A DNA stretch of 25,191 nucleotides, taken from the NCBI GenBank assembly GCA_004352715.1, contig SCFE01000033.1, forward strand, positions 1,073,026 through 1,098,216, in the 5' to 3' direction. Positions 1 through 9,497 of the stretch are shown here, piece after piece. Below the pieces are notes generated by a model that saw only the letters and a list, made by a program, of their open reading frames with translations, did no database searches and was not told where the DNA came from. Position 1 is the stretch's first letter. Each line of letters opens with the position of its first letter. The DNA comes from Hofstenia miamia. Taxonomy: Eukaryota; Xenacoelomorpha; Acoela. Position numbers and translations under genes: made by a program.

Positions 1-808
1 TTAGCATTGTAAATAATTTGTGGAAACGTAGGTTCAAGAACCATTGCTCTTTTCTCATCCATATCAAATCGACGGCTGTTTTCTGTTGGACGCTGCAGTT
101 GGTTTATTAAATTCAGGTAAGATGCATATATATTTTCAAAGAACCCCACGGATATTTATTGTTATATGCTAAAGGAAATTGTTGAGACTAAATACACTGT
201 ACACCTAAATACTGTTTTTTTCAATTTTTATTAACTGGAAGAATTATTTTTAATTTCCACTTACTGTGATAAATATTGGTAATTGGTCTTGCATTGCAGA
301 TGTATAAGCATAAAATGGATATGCATGTGGATGTAAAACGTCTTTTCTAAAAAATATCAAATATTTAATGACATAAAATATATTTAAGACTTGATTCTCT
401 CACTAATATATTAAGTTGAATTTGAAGATAATATCTATTAGATTATTAAGTGATTTCTTCATATGATTATAATAAACAAGAGTAAACATTTGCTTTGTAT
501 CATCACATTTACGATTTTATTTAACAAAACCATCCCAGTTACAGATTATTTTTTGCATAGACAGATCACAACATTTTTATAAAAAGTGAAAAAGTGCCAA
601 ACAAATCTGGGAATGCTTAATAGTAATCAATTATATGATACTTTGGTCTGGTTAGAGATTTTCCTATCTCCTTGCCCGTCTTGAATCCTTCAATGACACT
701 GAAAAGAAAATGTTGTCACCATAAATTGCAGATGTCAAAATTGAAGGAAATTCCAAAATATCCCTTTACCTTTGGTTTGATTTTGTCAAGCCTATTAAGA
801 TACATTTA
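1..808. repeat. Recent duplicate segment, copy A (left-truncated by window edge)
   Basis: Position 1 aligns with position 2829, and the match runs without a large break to about 808 (against 3642). It shows only scattered substitutions and one- to few-base indels; for example, a run at 107-111 is one A shorter than in copy B. The match stops sharply after the shared AAGATA(C/T)ATTTA. The left limit is unknown because the window starts inside the repeat. There is no terminal inverted repeat or poly-A tail, so I cannot call it a transposon. It could be a segmental duplication or an unclassified interspersed repeat. Confidence 0.9.
617..698 (-). other. Candidate terminal coding exon, copy A
   Basis: On the minus strand a strong acceptor (TTTTCTTTTCAG) is followed by 82 nt that stay open for 26 codons after a one-base split-codon remainder, ending in TAA at 617-619. 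The peptide contains FKTGKEIGKSLTRPKYHI. I do not recognise it. The same exon, acceptor and stop occur at 3452-3533 with a single base difference (a D to G change near the C-terminus). No upstream exon was identified, so this may be chance within a repeat. What is seen is the acceptor, the open frame and the stop; exon status is inferred. Confidence 0.25.
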
Positions 809-1165
809 ATTCATTAACTAATAATGAAACTTCTCGGCGCCAAGTCGCCTCGTGCATGTACCACATATATCATATTATATATAGTATTATATTTTCTATG
901 TATCTGCTTAAAATATTCAGCCGGAACCCGGCATTTCCACATTGATTTGAACAAAAAATCTCACAATTGTATCCTAATATATATATATATATAATATTTC
1001 GTGATTTCACATTATTTCTACATACATTCTATATTTATTTTCCCATCCCAGCCTCAACCCAAAAAATTGGTCAAATACAAAATTTATATATTTTCTAATC
1101 TTTTTTATTCTTCTGTATACTACATTCAATTGCAGTTCCTATATCATATTTAATTTTATAAAACA

Positions 1166-1168
<3 letters not shown>
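809..1168. other. AT-rich non-coding stretch
   Basis: Nothing assignable on either strand. It holds short TA runs near 862-890 and 979-993 and no convincing open frame. Confidence 0.6.

Positions 1169-1226
<58 letters not shown>
1169..1226. repeat. (TA)n microsatellite
   Basis: An uninterrupted TA dinucleotide run grades into a short GA-rich tail (GAGAGAGAAAGAAAGAGA). The Tyr-Ile repeat peptide read from the minus strand is an artefact of this simple repeat. Confidence 0.97.
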
Positions 1227-1234
<8 letters not shown>

Positions 1235-1295
1235 AAGAAAGAGATGTATGTGACAAGTAATTGATGAAAAACCAGAATTGTCGGCTGTGGATGCT

Positions 1296-1495
1296 CAGCA
1301 CGTTGACTTCGATTTGAAAACTTAGATGACTTAGGATTCAATAGCTCATTGATACAATATACAATTGCATGTATATATGGAAATGAATGGATAAGGAAAC
1401 AGCATTTTCGATAGTGTTTTGGTCAGGTACATTGACTTCTGGTGTGAAAACACATGATTTAAGGTCAACTAAATTCGTTGATGCAATATACAATT
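1296..1495. repeat. Diverged tandem pair, about 129-bp period
   Basis: The unit at 1296-1366 (CAGCACGTTGACTTC to GATACAATATACAATT) is similar to the unit at 1424-1495 (CAGGTACATTGACTTCT to GATGCAATATACAATT), with substitutions and small indels. Each is followed by a TATATA-containing stretch. It looks like two units of a larger interspersed or satellite-like repeat. The 78-residue open frame that overlaps the second unit (1387-1623) has no recognisable domain and is not called. Confidence 0.6.
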
Positions 1496-1718
1496 TAGGA
1501 ATATATATTCATGTATATATATATATATGTATTAGTAATTTTGAGCGTTATTCAATGAACGAAAATTTATTGGCAATCATGGCACGCTGTCTTATAGTAA
1601 TGTGTTTTAGAACAAAACCTTAAGTCGTACACACAGGAATTTGCCGTATTTATAAAACTATTTATCCAGCCAACTACCATTAATTTTTATAAAACTGTAA
1701 CCCTGTAATTGTGGATCT
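1496..1718. other. AT-rich spacer
   Basis: A short TA run near 1517-1527 and no recognisable gene. Confidence 0.5.
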
Positions 1719-1925
1719 ATCCGCAATCCAAGCGGGAATGCCCGCAACCAACGCGGATATACCCAACCCACACCCATTAATTTCAACGTAATGTCCCTTG
1801 TTAAATAAATTATATAAAGTTAATCAAAATAAAATATGCCCTTTCTCACGTTCCCCTAAATTTTGAAAAATAAATAAGTAGGGGGACGTCGTCCCTTTGA
1901 GTCCCCCGCCAGCACAGCCCTGCCT
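1719..1925. mobile_element. Possible hAT-like element remnant with nested inverted repeats
   Basis: ATCCGC (1719-1724) pairs with GCGGAT (1753-1758). Inside it GCGGG (1732-1736) pairs with CCCGC (1741-1745). Further right GGGGGAC (1881-1887) pairs with GTCCCCC (1901-1907). Then comes AGCACAGCCCTG, whose reverse complement begins CAGGGCTGTGCT, the style of many hAT terminal repeats. I found no matching left terminus and no target duplication, so at best this is a truncated non-autonomous element. The GC-rich character stands out from the AT-rich surroundings. Confidence 0.3.
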
Positions 1926-2747
1926 GCATATATTACTATTACAATTCATTAAAAGTTCTCATTTGTGGTTTTGCGCTCCACTAAGGCTATCAATAACAAT
2001 ATAGCAACCAAGCGTTACCTTATGTAGTGCAGTGTATTAATGATAAAATACTTTGATATAAATAAGCTGCATTGCCTACAAACTATGGACACTTGCAGAA
2101 AACATAGCCAAAACATCATTGTAGGCATTTGATAGTGAATTTTAGAAAACAAAGTTATCAAAGGATACTTTGCCAACAAATTCTCCAGAAATGCCCACGT
2201 TGTAACCAAAATAACCAAATTTTTCCAAAATATCACCTAAATGCAATTTGGATTAAAGGCCTGTTCACACGATAAGTTTTCACTTATGACTTCTCCATGT
2301 CTAAAGGAAAATTACATGAAAATTAGCTCAAGATAATTGCAAATAAGTAAATTGACACAGACAGCTCGCAAACGAAGTAAGGGAAAATGTACCGTCCAAA
2401 TCCAAATAAAATTTAGGTAATCTGGCAATTGTTTCGTACATAAAGATGAGCTCATCAAGAAAAACTATTATGTAAAGGGTGCATAAGCAGCTGGGTTTAA
2501 CGAACTATTCTTGACAATGGCTAGAATAAAGTATATAACTTCTATTTGGCCATATAGCATAGACAGCTACTCAACAATGTTATTATCAGTCTACTAAAAA
2601 ATAAAATAAAAGTTACTCAAAAACTATGATTTACTCTGTACAATGACATTCAAATTCGAAATTCTCGACACAAAATTAATCAAAATTATTGAAAAAAATT
2701 ATTCAACTGAATTTTATGTCACAACTGCGTGCGTAGATGCATACTAA
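1926..2747. other. AT-rich non-coding stretch
   Basis: No domain, RNA gene or repeat end was recognised. A 73-codon minus-strand open frame at 2015-2236 is hydrophobic (it includes WKNLVILVTTWAFLENLL) but has no family signature and is probably chance. Confidence 0.5.
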
Positions 2748-3672
2748 AATATTAATTTTTTGCTCAAGTAGAAAATGGTGGCGCCTTCAATAATGCAAAC
2801 TCAACCTAAGTTTTCATCTTGCTTCAACTTAGCATTGTAAATAATTTGTGGAAACGTAGGTTCAAGAACCATTGCTCTTTTCTCATCCATATCAAATCGA
2901 CGGCTGTTTTCTGTTGGACGCTGCAGTTGGTTTATTAAAATTCAGGTAAGATGCATATATATTTTCAAAGAACCCCACAGATATTTATTGTTATATGCTA
3001 AAGGAAATTGTTGAGACTAAATACACTGTACACCTAAATACTGTTTTTTTCAATTTTTATTAACTGGAAGAATTATTTTTAATTTCACTTGCTGTGATAA
3101 ATATTGGTAATTGGTCTTGCATTGCAGATGTATAAGCATAAAATAGGTATGCATGTGGATGTAAAACGTCTTTTCTAAAAAATATCAAATATTTAATGAC
3201 ATAAAATATATTTAAGACTTGATTCTCTCACTAATATATTAAGTTGAATTTGAAGATAATATCTCTCAGATTATTAAGTGATTTCTTCATATGATTATAA
3301 TATACAAGAGTAAATATTTGCTTTGTATCATCACATTTACGATTTTATTCAACAAAACCATCCCAGTTACAGATTATTTTTTGCATAGACAGATCACAAC
3401 ATTTTTTCAAAAAGTGAAACAGTTTTAAGTGCCAAACAAATCTGTGAATGCTTAATAGTAACCAATTATATGATACTTTGGTCTGGTTAGAGATTTTCCT
3501 ATCTCCTTGCCCGTCTTGAATCCTTCAATGACACTGAAAAGAAAATTTTTTCACCATAAATTGCAGATGTCAAAATTGAAGGAAATTCCAAATATCCCTT
3601 TACATTTGGTTTGATTTTGTCAAGCCTATTAAGATATATTTACCTGTAGATTTCATGCTTTGATGAAAAACC
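2748..3672. repeat. Recent duplicate segment, copy B
   Basis: 2829-3642 is nearly identical to copy A (1-808). It extends further on both sides in its match to the older copy C: left from about 2748 (TTAATTTTTTGCTCAAG, matching 10036 onward) and right to about 3672 (CTGTAGATTTCATGC, matching the end of the copy C right half). Copy B is therefore the most complete representative, about 0.92 kb. I see no terminal inverted repeats, reverse transcriptase or transposase inside it. Confidence 0.85.
3452..3533 (-). other. Candidate terminal coding exon, copy B
   Basis: It has the same architecture as the copy A exon: acceptor (TTTTCTTTTCAG), one-base split-codon remainder, 26 open codons, TAA at 3452-3454. 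Only one base differs across 82 nt. In copy C the equivalent region (about 14345-14430) has lost the acceptor and gained a stop, though a C-terminal part (LTRPEYHIINYY) still reads. This could be a duplicated alternative last exon of an unseen minus-strand gene, or a by-chance open frame. Confidence 0.25.
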
Positions 3673-4816
3673 ATAATAGGTTTGTGACTTTATTACAAAC
3701 GTACTTAGTTAACTGAAATAGGTTCTTTCATGAATGTACATACAGCTTAGATTCATATTAAAAATATATTTAACCTTTTTTCTTGAAATAAATCAACAGT
3801 TAAGAAATATACTAGGAGTCAGACTATACCTACAATAAGGTGCCGATCGGAGGGAGATTGAGCACCCCTCCCCCAATACTATTAATTTTGGTTATTTTCA
3901 ATAAAAACATGTTTCAATATGTACAGTCTAGTTTCATCTAAATATTTGAATATCTGCAATTGGTTAGTACATGCCCACACTTTCCCAGCAAATGCCAATT
4001 TGATTTAAAAAAAAATCTGTTTTCAAAATAAAAATGGAATGTCTGTTAAGCCCGGCCTGAAACCGAATTTTGATCCCTTACTAAATACAACAATTTATAA
4101 CACAACTTTGTTTATTTTTTCAATATGCTTTCTTATTTGCATTATTTACTGATCTAAAATATATGAAAAGAGTCAATAAATTTCCAAAAGTAAATACATG
4201 CATTTCTATAAATTATTGTTTAAAGAAAATTAAATAACATATAATATAAAAAAGACTTTTTGAATTAAAAAAACTAAGCATTTATTTTCGTTGGGTGAAT
4301 AGAACAGTTAAGCTGAAAAATACAAAGAAATGAGTCTAAAGATATTGAAGAGAGTCAAATAACCTCTTGTGATAATGAAAGTCAAGAACAATTATTAATC
4401 TTGAAAGGAAATTCTGATAAGAATTGAGAAGATTTAGAATGATAATGAATATCCACCTTCACTGTACTGTTTCTTTAGACAGACAGCGAGATACTGCATC
4501 AGTTTCATTTTCTCAACAGGAAGATATCAGTGATTTCAGTTTTCATTAGATTTCTACATGATTTTGTAAATGCATACACCTAACGCTAACTGGCATTAAA
4601 CATTTCTTTTCCACCTTTTCAAATTTTGAAAACACTGTCTCTTCACTTGATGAAGAGTGTGAAAAAGCATATATATATATATAATACAGAAAGCATCAAA
4701 TTATTATGGACACTATAATTTATTACAGAAAGTGTTCTCTGAAATGTTCATGAAATGCCAATTGTCTTATATTCATTCCAGCTATGTAATATGATTCAAT
4801 GGTATGCATTAGCTAN
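3673..4816. other. AT-rich stretch with a possible coding relic
   Basis: No gene is called. Around 4320-4440 the plus strand reads a short acidic, Ser-rich segment (ESKDIEESQITSCDNESQEQ) before stops; it could be a decayed gene fragment, but no family is evident. A patch at 3838-3875 (GGTGCCGATCGGAGGG, then CCCCTCCCCC) is locally GC-rich. A single N lies at 4816. Confidence 0.4.

Positions 4817-4848
<32 letters not shown>
4817..4848. repeat. (TA)n microsatellite
   Basis: A continuous TA run directly after the single unresolved base at 4816, with TGCATA following. Confidence 0.95.
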
Positions 4849-4850
<2 letters not shown>

Positions 4851-4892
4851 TAATTTGAATTAAAAATACCATGCAAGACAAAATGAAAAAAT

Positions 4893-4899
4893 AAAAAAA
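4893..4899 (-). terminator. RNA polymerase III T-run terminator
   Basis: Seven consecutive T on the minus strand, 2 nt downstream of the tRNA-like 3' end, followed by a further T-rich stretch. This is the normal Pol III stop signal. Confidence 0.65.
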
Positions 4900-4901
4900 T
4901 T

Positions 4902-4970
4902 GCGCAAGTCAGAGTCGAACCCGGATCAACAGCTTGGAAAGCTGCTATGCTACCACTACACCACCTGCGC
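4902..4970 (-). tRNA. tRNA-Gly(TCC)-like gene, possibly a pseudogene
   Basis: Reading the minus strand, GCGCAGG pairs with CTTGCGC as a 7-bp acceptor stem (one G-T wobble). The anticodon arm GCAGC / TTTCCAA / GCTGT gives a 7-nt loop with anticodon TCC, that is glycine. An A box (TGGTGTAGTGG) and a near-consensus B box (GGTTCGACTCT) are present. A T7 tract begins 2 nt past the 3' end, which suits RNA polymerase III termination. The weak point is the T arm: CCGGG faces CTGA, one base short and with imperfect pairing, and the whole is 69 nt rather than the usual 71-72. So it is either a degenerate tRNA gene, a pseudogene, or the head of a tRNA-derived repeat. Confidence 0.75.
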
Positions 4971-5439
4971 TCGAAAATATTCTACATTATTTCGAGTTTA
5001 GAATTGCTTTTTAAGAAAGAAAACAATATTCATTTCAAGTATGTTTTATTATCATGTAATTGATTGCGTCATTTTGTTTTGCGGTTAGAGGGCTACAACA
5101 ATTTGTGCTATAATTTCTTGTAATGTGTCACCGTTTTAGTTGCCAATTGCAGAAATTTCTGCGTTAAGATGGCGATATCAAAATTGACATGGAGCTTAAT
5201 CAGCCACATGTGATTTGTCAAAAGTTAAAGTGACGAGTAATTGTTTTCACAAATTAATTTCGAATTCAAATTACATGGCTTGGTTTATTGCTAATTTATC
5301 AAAAACACAAAATTAATAAAATCAAGTAAATTTATAATTTGATCTTGTTCCCCATTTGTAGTGCTTTGCTGTTTTTGATGGATTATGAAATAAAAATATT
5401 TGTTTTTGGATGCGCCAGCACATGCCACCTTAGTTCAAC
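4971..5439. other. AT-rich spacer
   Basis: No gene seen. A perfect 14-bp palindrome, GCAGAAATTTCTGC, lies at 5149-5162; short palindromes of this kind are expected by chance in AT-rich DNA. Confidence 0.5.
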
Positions 5440-7770
5440 AAACATTCTACAAAAACTCAAGAGCTTACATCTGATCTACTGAGCATATCTGAAAACCAAA
5501 TTAGCCACCTAGCTTTACCCAACACAATTGATGCGGAAAAACGTCAAAAAATCAGTTTTATAATTTTCTACAAAGAATGGATGAGAAAGGAATTAAGCAG
5601 AGAGTACCTCCACAGAACATCTCATATTACTTTTGAGCACAACATCACTCTTTAAAAAAATATTTACAAATTCGTAAAAAACAAAAAGGCATGTGAAAAA
5701 TTTCCACTATTAACATTTATTGGGCAAACTTACTAATTGTTTACTTTCTTAGATCTCAAGACAAAGATGATATTAAAATAGTCCAACAAATGAATCAAAT
5801 ACTTGTTACTGCCAAAACAATCAACATCACAGTTACATTTATATACATAGAAGATAGCAACAAATTTATACCTGATAACGTACTGGATCTCTAAGTGTAC
5901 TTGGACAATTTCCACATCATCTAAAACAGTATTACAAATCTCATTGATATACTTGATAACAGAAATTTACCACTGCAAAGAATTATTACTGAGGAAAGAA
6001 ATACTATTGACATTCTTCTACAAATTCAATCCCTCGAAATTTTATATCCACACTGCATCCATACAAAGGTAACAGACATATGATGTAAATTTTCATTTAG
6101 CCAGTCTCAGCAAGCACTCAACAGCATTCACCAATGATGGTTACAGCGTAAGCCATCTAAATATGATAACAAACCAAAATAATCACAGCATCACATTTCA
6201 AGGACAAAACTTCCTTCAGAAAAAAAAATCTTTGAAAAAACTCAAATACCAGAGATACTCCTGATGCCAGCACTATGGTTACTCAGTATCTTATTAACGT
6301 ATGATCCAACATTAAAAGTCTCTCTTGCCAAAAGAACTCATACCAAATTAACCAAAGAATGCTTTTCAAAATCGCCATATCACCTCTGCTGAGAAACCTT
6401 AAAAATTGGTTACTACTAGAAACGCATATAACCACTTCACCTCTAAAGCACAGGAAATGAAATATCAACAGATTTGAAAAGTATCTAACAAAATTCATCA
6501 ATTATGAAAACACATTTTGACGCCTATAAGTGATCATAATCCAAAATAAACTGGGGATTCATGAAAGAGAAATAGACATATTCCCCATCACATGAAGAAA
6601 TATACGTGGGGAGCTATATCAGAAACTCACTGTAAAGCATATAGAGATGCTAACTCACCACTAACTATATAAATGCTACAGGAGTGTCTACCACACTCAA
6701 ACCAAACCTATGTTGAAAACTGTTGCAATCACAACATCACAGAGAAGAAGAATATATCATTGTACTCATACATTTCCAGTCGATATCTGGAGTACTCACT
6801 CATTCAGTTTAGTTAGTATAAATACAGAAACAAATAATTCAACCAAAAGATATCCTCCCAACAGAACAATCAATCTAACTACTAAAACCTCATCACAACT
6901 CAAAGAAAAAGAAGACCTTCTCAACAAAGCTACTATGCATACCAACAATATAATACCAACATAGTAGAAGATATTAACAAGAAACTAGTTAATTATCCAA
7001 TCTCCGTTGGAATTGCCAAAATCACCACCACTTACAGAAATTGGTTGGAAGTAAAAACGAAAATTGCCTCACGCAACTTTTTCTGTATACCCCATCTATA
7101 ATCAATCTTCCCGTGATAATGCCTTACACAAAAAAAACACACCAAATCTGTCAAGCATGGTATCCCAAGTTAATGCTTATACTACAACAGTCACAAAGCT
7201 ATATGTCAGCTAAAGGAAAAACCTGAATTTAAGAACGTATTCAAAATTCTCAAAGACTGCAAACAAGAAAATTGTCTACTCATCAACAGTAAGCACAAAA
7301 ACGAAACTGTCTACAAGAAAGGTGAACCCATATTTACGCAGATAGCAAATTTCAAGGAAAAAATACATAATAAAAGATTACAAAACGTTACCTTGTTTCC
7401 CGGAGTTACAAGGAGAAGTTAATAACCCGGATCTCAGACAGAAGAACTGATTCTAAAACATATCAAATTTCTATATAGAAACACAAATTATCACAACTCA
7501 CTGGTCAGTGTGTTCAACTTCTTACCTGGTTCAAAGATTAATACTAATGAAGCTCATACATCAGACATTGACGCAAAAATGACTTCAATGATCACCCTCA
7601 AGGGTCACAAACTTTACCGCAAATATTATGATGTATTCCAAATACGTATCAACAACTTGAGACAGTCAAATAAAATACCTAAAAATATTAACAATCTCAA
7701 ATATACCAACCACAGAACTCGAAACCTTTCTCAACTGACTCACAAAGAGGGTCTTACAGAAACTACATAG
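5440..7770 (+). pseudogene. Decayed coding block of unknown function, copy 1
   Basis: The plus strand gives a series of open segments in shifting frames broken by stops. They include about 5468-5653 (containing EKRQKISFIIFYKEWMRKEL), about 5753-6080 (DDIKIVQQMNQILVTAKTIN, then LLQIQSLEILYPHCIHTKV), about 6088-6264 (HSTAFTNDGYSVSHLN), about 6290-6390 (TLKVSLAKRTH), and 7440-7770 (NSLVSVFNFLPG, then ITLKGHKLYRKYYDVF). These match, in the same order, segments of the block at 18640-21655, which shows that both derive from one ancestral protein or set of proteins. I recognise no family: no reverse transcriptase, DDE transposase, helicase or polymerase motif was found. Unlike copy 2 it has no pol sequence beside it. 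It could be an endogenous viral gene, transposon cargo, or an old host gene copy. Boundaries are approximate. Confidence 0.65.
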
Positions 7771-7810
7771 AAGGACACTTGCATCATGCAAATATTAGAT
7801 AGTGCTTCAG

Positions 7811-7940
7811 TGGCTTGCGGGCTGCCCTGCAGGGCAGCCCTGTGCCCATAGGCTGCAAAGTAGGTCAGGGCAAGCCCGTAGGACAAATGGGCGGCCCTAT
7901 ATTCAAAAGGATCAAGAATGTCAGTGGGCTCTGCCATTGA
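7811..7940. repeat. GC-rich patch with a 22-bp perfect palindrome
   Basis: The palindrome at 7819-7840 has 11-bp arms (GGGCTGCCCTG and its exact reverse complement). It sits in a short GC-rich stretch inside AT-rich DNA. The minus strand reads an open frame (7740-7964, with DPFEYRAAHLSYGLALTYF) across it. That frame begins in AT-rich sequence and matches no family I know; it may be a fragment of a repeat. Confidence 0.5.
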
Positions 7941-8095
7941 AATTTTAATTTTGCTTTTCTGCAAAAAACAAAACTTATATAAACCCTTTGCATTATTTTT
8001 TATATTTTAAAAGTTGAGTTATTATATTTTGTATTTTGCAGATTTTGCAAAATTTTTTTTGACTTGATTTATTTTTGTAGCACTAGCAGGGTTAA

Positions 8096-8200
8096 CCAGT
8101 ACAGCAAGTTTACATACAAACCTACATTACTTTACAATATAAACTGCTCTCAGTTAGACACTACCAAACCAGACACCTATATGTAAAAATTTGCCTGGAC
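8096..8200 (+). repeat. Left arm of the Tc1 long inverted repeat
   Basis: 105 bp starting CCAGTACAGCAAG and ending CCTGGAC. It is the reverse complement of the resolved parts of 9225-9410 with few mismatches. Confidence 0.88.
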
Positions 8201-8249
8201 ATATTATTAGGACCATTGCCAATCAGAAAATAAAAGTAACAAATATAAT

Positions 8250-9226
8250 TTAAAAATCAGCTTTTGCTTCAATCACATTTGCCATTCTTCGTGGCATGTT
8301 ATCAACAAGATTGTGCAACATATCAGTAATAGTAGGATCGTGATGCCAAATACTTATTATCTTAGCTATCAACTCCTGTCTGTTTATAATTTTATCCGCA
8401 GCCAGCCGAGGTTTAATGATGGCCCACAAGTTTTCTATTGGATTTAGGTCAGGACAATCCCTGGCCAGTCCAATAACTTGAAGTTAATGCATTCAAAATA
8501 GCGCTTCAGAAGACGAACTGTGTAGCATTGGGCAACATCTTGCATAAATATTCCATCATTATCTGGAAACCATTCATGAAGTTGCGGCACCATTCTTATT
8601 TGCATCACTTGTACGTAAGATGCTACATTCATAGAACCTTCACAGACATGGAGCCTACCAGTTCCATGATAAGAAAACATTCCCCACTTCATGACTTTGA
8701 TAGGATGTTTCATTTGCTGCCGCACTGGAGCCGGTGACAGGATTGGCTGCCAAACACGTTGTTGCGAGGCTTGCTGGCACTCAAAAGTTGATTCATCACT
8801 GAAAGCAACCTTCATCCAGGCTTCCACAGTCCAATTAGCATGCTGATGGGCGAAGGCAAGGCACTTTCATTTCATTTTGCTTGTCCGTCTTGGCACTTTT
8901 CGCGGCTTCACGGCATGGCAACCCATCTCATGGAGTCCACGTCGCACAGTGCGTGATGTTACATTAACGCCAACTTCCTGCCATTTGGTGTGCAGTTGGG
9001 AAGACGTGATGAGTGGTTCCTTGTGTATAGTGCGCGCCAAGAAATTATCATCTTGTGGGGTTGACTTCTTTTTGCTCCCCATTTTCATTGTCTATTAACA
9101 GTGAAGGCGCTTCCAGTAGCCATATTGCTCTTCACTCTAAAAACAGAAGTCTTTGAAACATTACACGCTGAGGCAAATTTTCAAGCAACAACACTTCGAT
9201 TTGAGCTAACTGAATTTGAGTTAGGT
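8250..9226 (-). pseudogene. Tc1/mariner-family transposase, inactivated
   Basis: This encodes a DDE-type cut-and-paste transposase. In reading order: an N-terminal helix-turn-helix relic (LTQIQLAQIEVLLLENLPQR, about 9165-9226) in shifted frames; then an open frame from 9088 (MGSKKKSTPQDD) with a second helix-turn-helix (ITSSQLHTKWQEVGVNVTSR). An in-frame TGA follows at 8867-8869 and the same frame resumes (FAHQHANWTVEAWMKVAFSDE). The catalytic core shows VAFSDESTFE (first Asp), FMQDVAQCYT (second Asp), and LDWPG followed by PDLNPIENLW (third catalytic residue, usually Asp or Glu). A one-base deletion near 8460 breaks the frame between WPG and PDLNPIEN. The reading ends at TAA, 8250-8252. At least two frameshifts and one stop make it non-functional. 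Confidence 0.92.
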
Positions 9227-9410
9227 CCAGGCAAATTTTTACATATAGGTGTCTGGTTTGGTAGTGTTTGACTNNNNNNNNNNNNNNNNNNNNNNNNNNN
9301 NNNNNNNNNNNNNNNNNNNNNNNNNNNNNNNNNNNNNNNNNNNNNNNNNNNNNNNAGACCAGTTTATATTGCAGTGTAATGTAGGTTTGTATGTAAACTT
9401 GCTGTACTGG
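9225..9410 (-). repeat. Right arm of the Tc1 long inverted repeat, interrupted by an N gap
   Basis: 9225-9273 and 9356-9410 together give 104 resolved bases matching the 105-bp left arm in reverse complement. At the inner edge GGTCCAGGC corresponds to a 13-bp longer sequence on the left, consistent with a deletion between two GTCC copies. Confidence 0.87.
9274..9355. other. Assembly gap (82 N)
   Basis: Unresolved bases inside the right inverted-repeat arm. By symmetry with the left arm, only about one base should be missing here. Confidence 0.98.
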
Positions 9411-9497
9411 AAAGGTCATGAAAAAGCAAGGCAGGATAATCAAACTATTGCAAGAAAATAAAAAAATGACGTGGTCCTAATAAAATGTCCCAGACTG

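Noticed and set aside
111-121. Splice donor CAG|GTAAG on the plus strand in copy A, also in copy B
   Set aside because: The sequence before it carries a one-base indel between copies and no acceptor-bounded open frame; copy C has only a weaker AAGGTAGG. A coding exon is not supported.
290-350. Acceptor-like TTGCATTGCAG followed by ATG and 15 further codons in copy A
   Set aside because: The frame is very short, and the acceptor AG and the ATG are not kept in copy C.
8877-9098. Plus-strand 73-codon frame, and another at 8528-8737
   Set aside because: Both are antisense to the Tc1 transposase.
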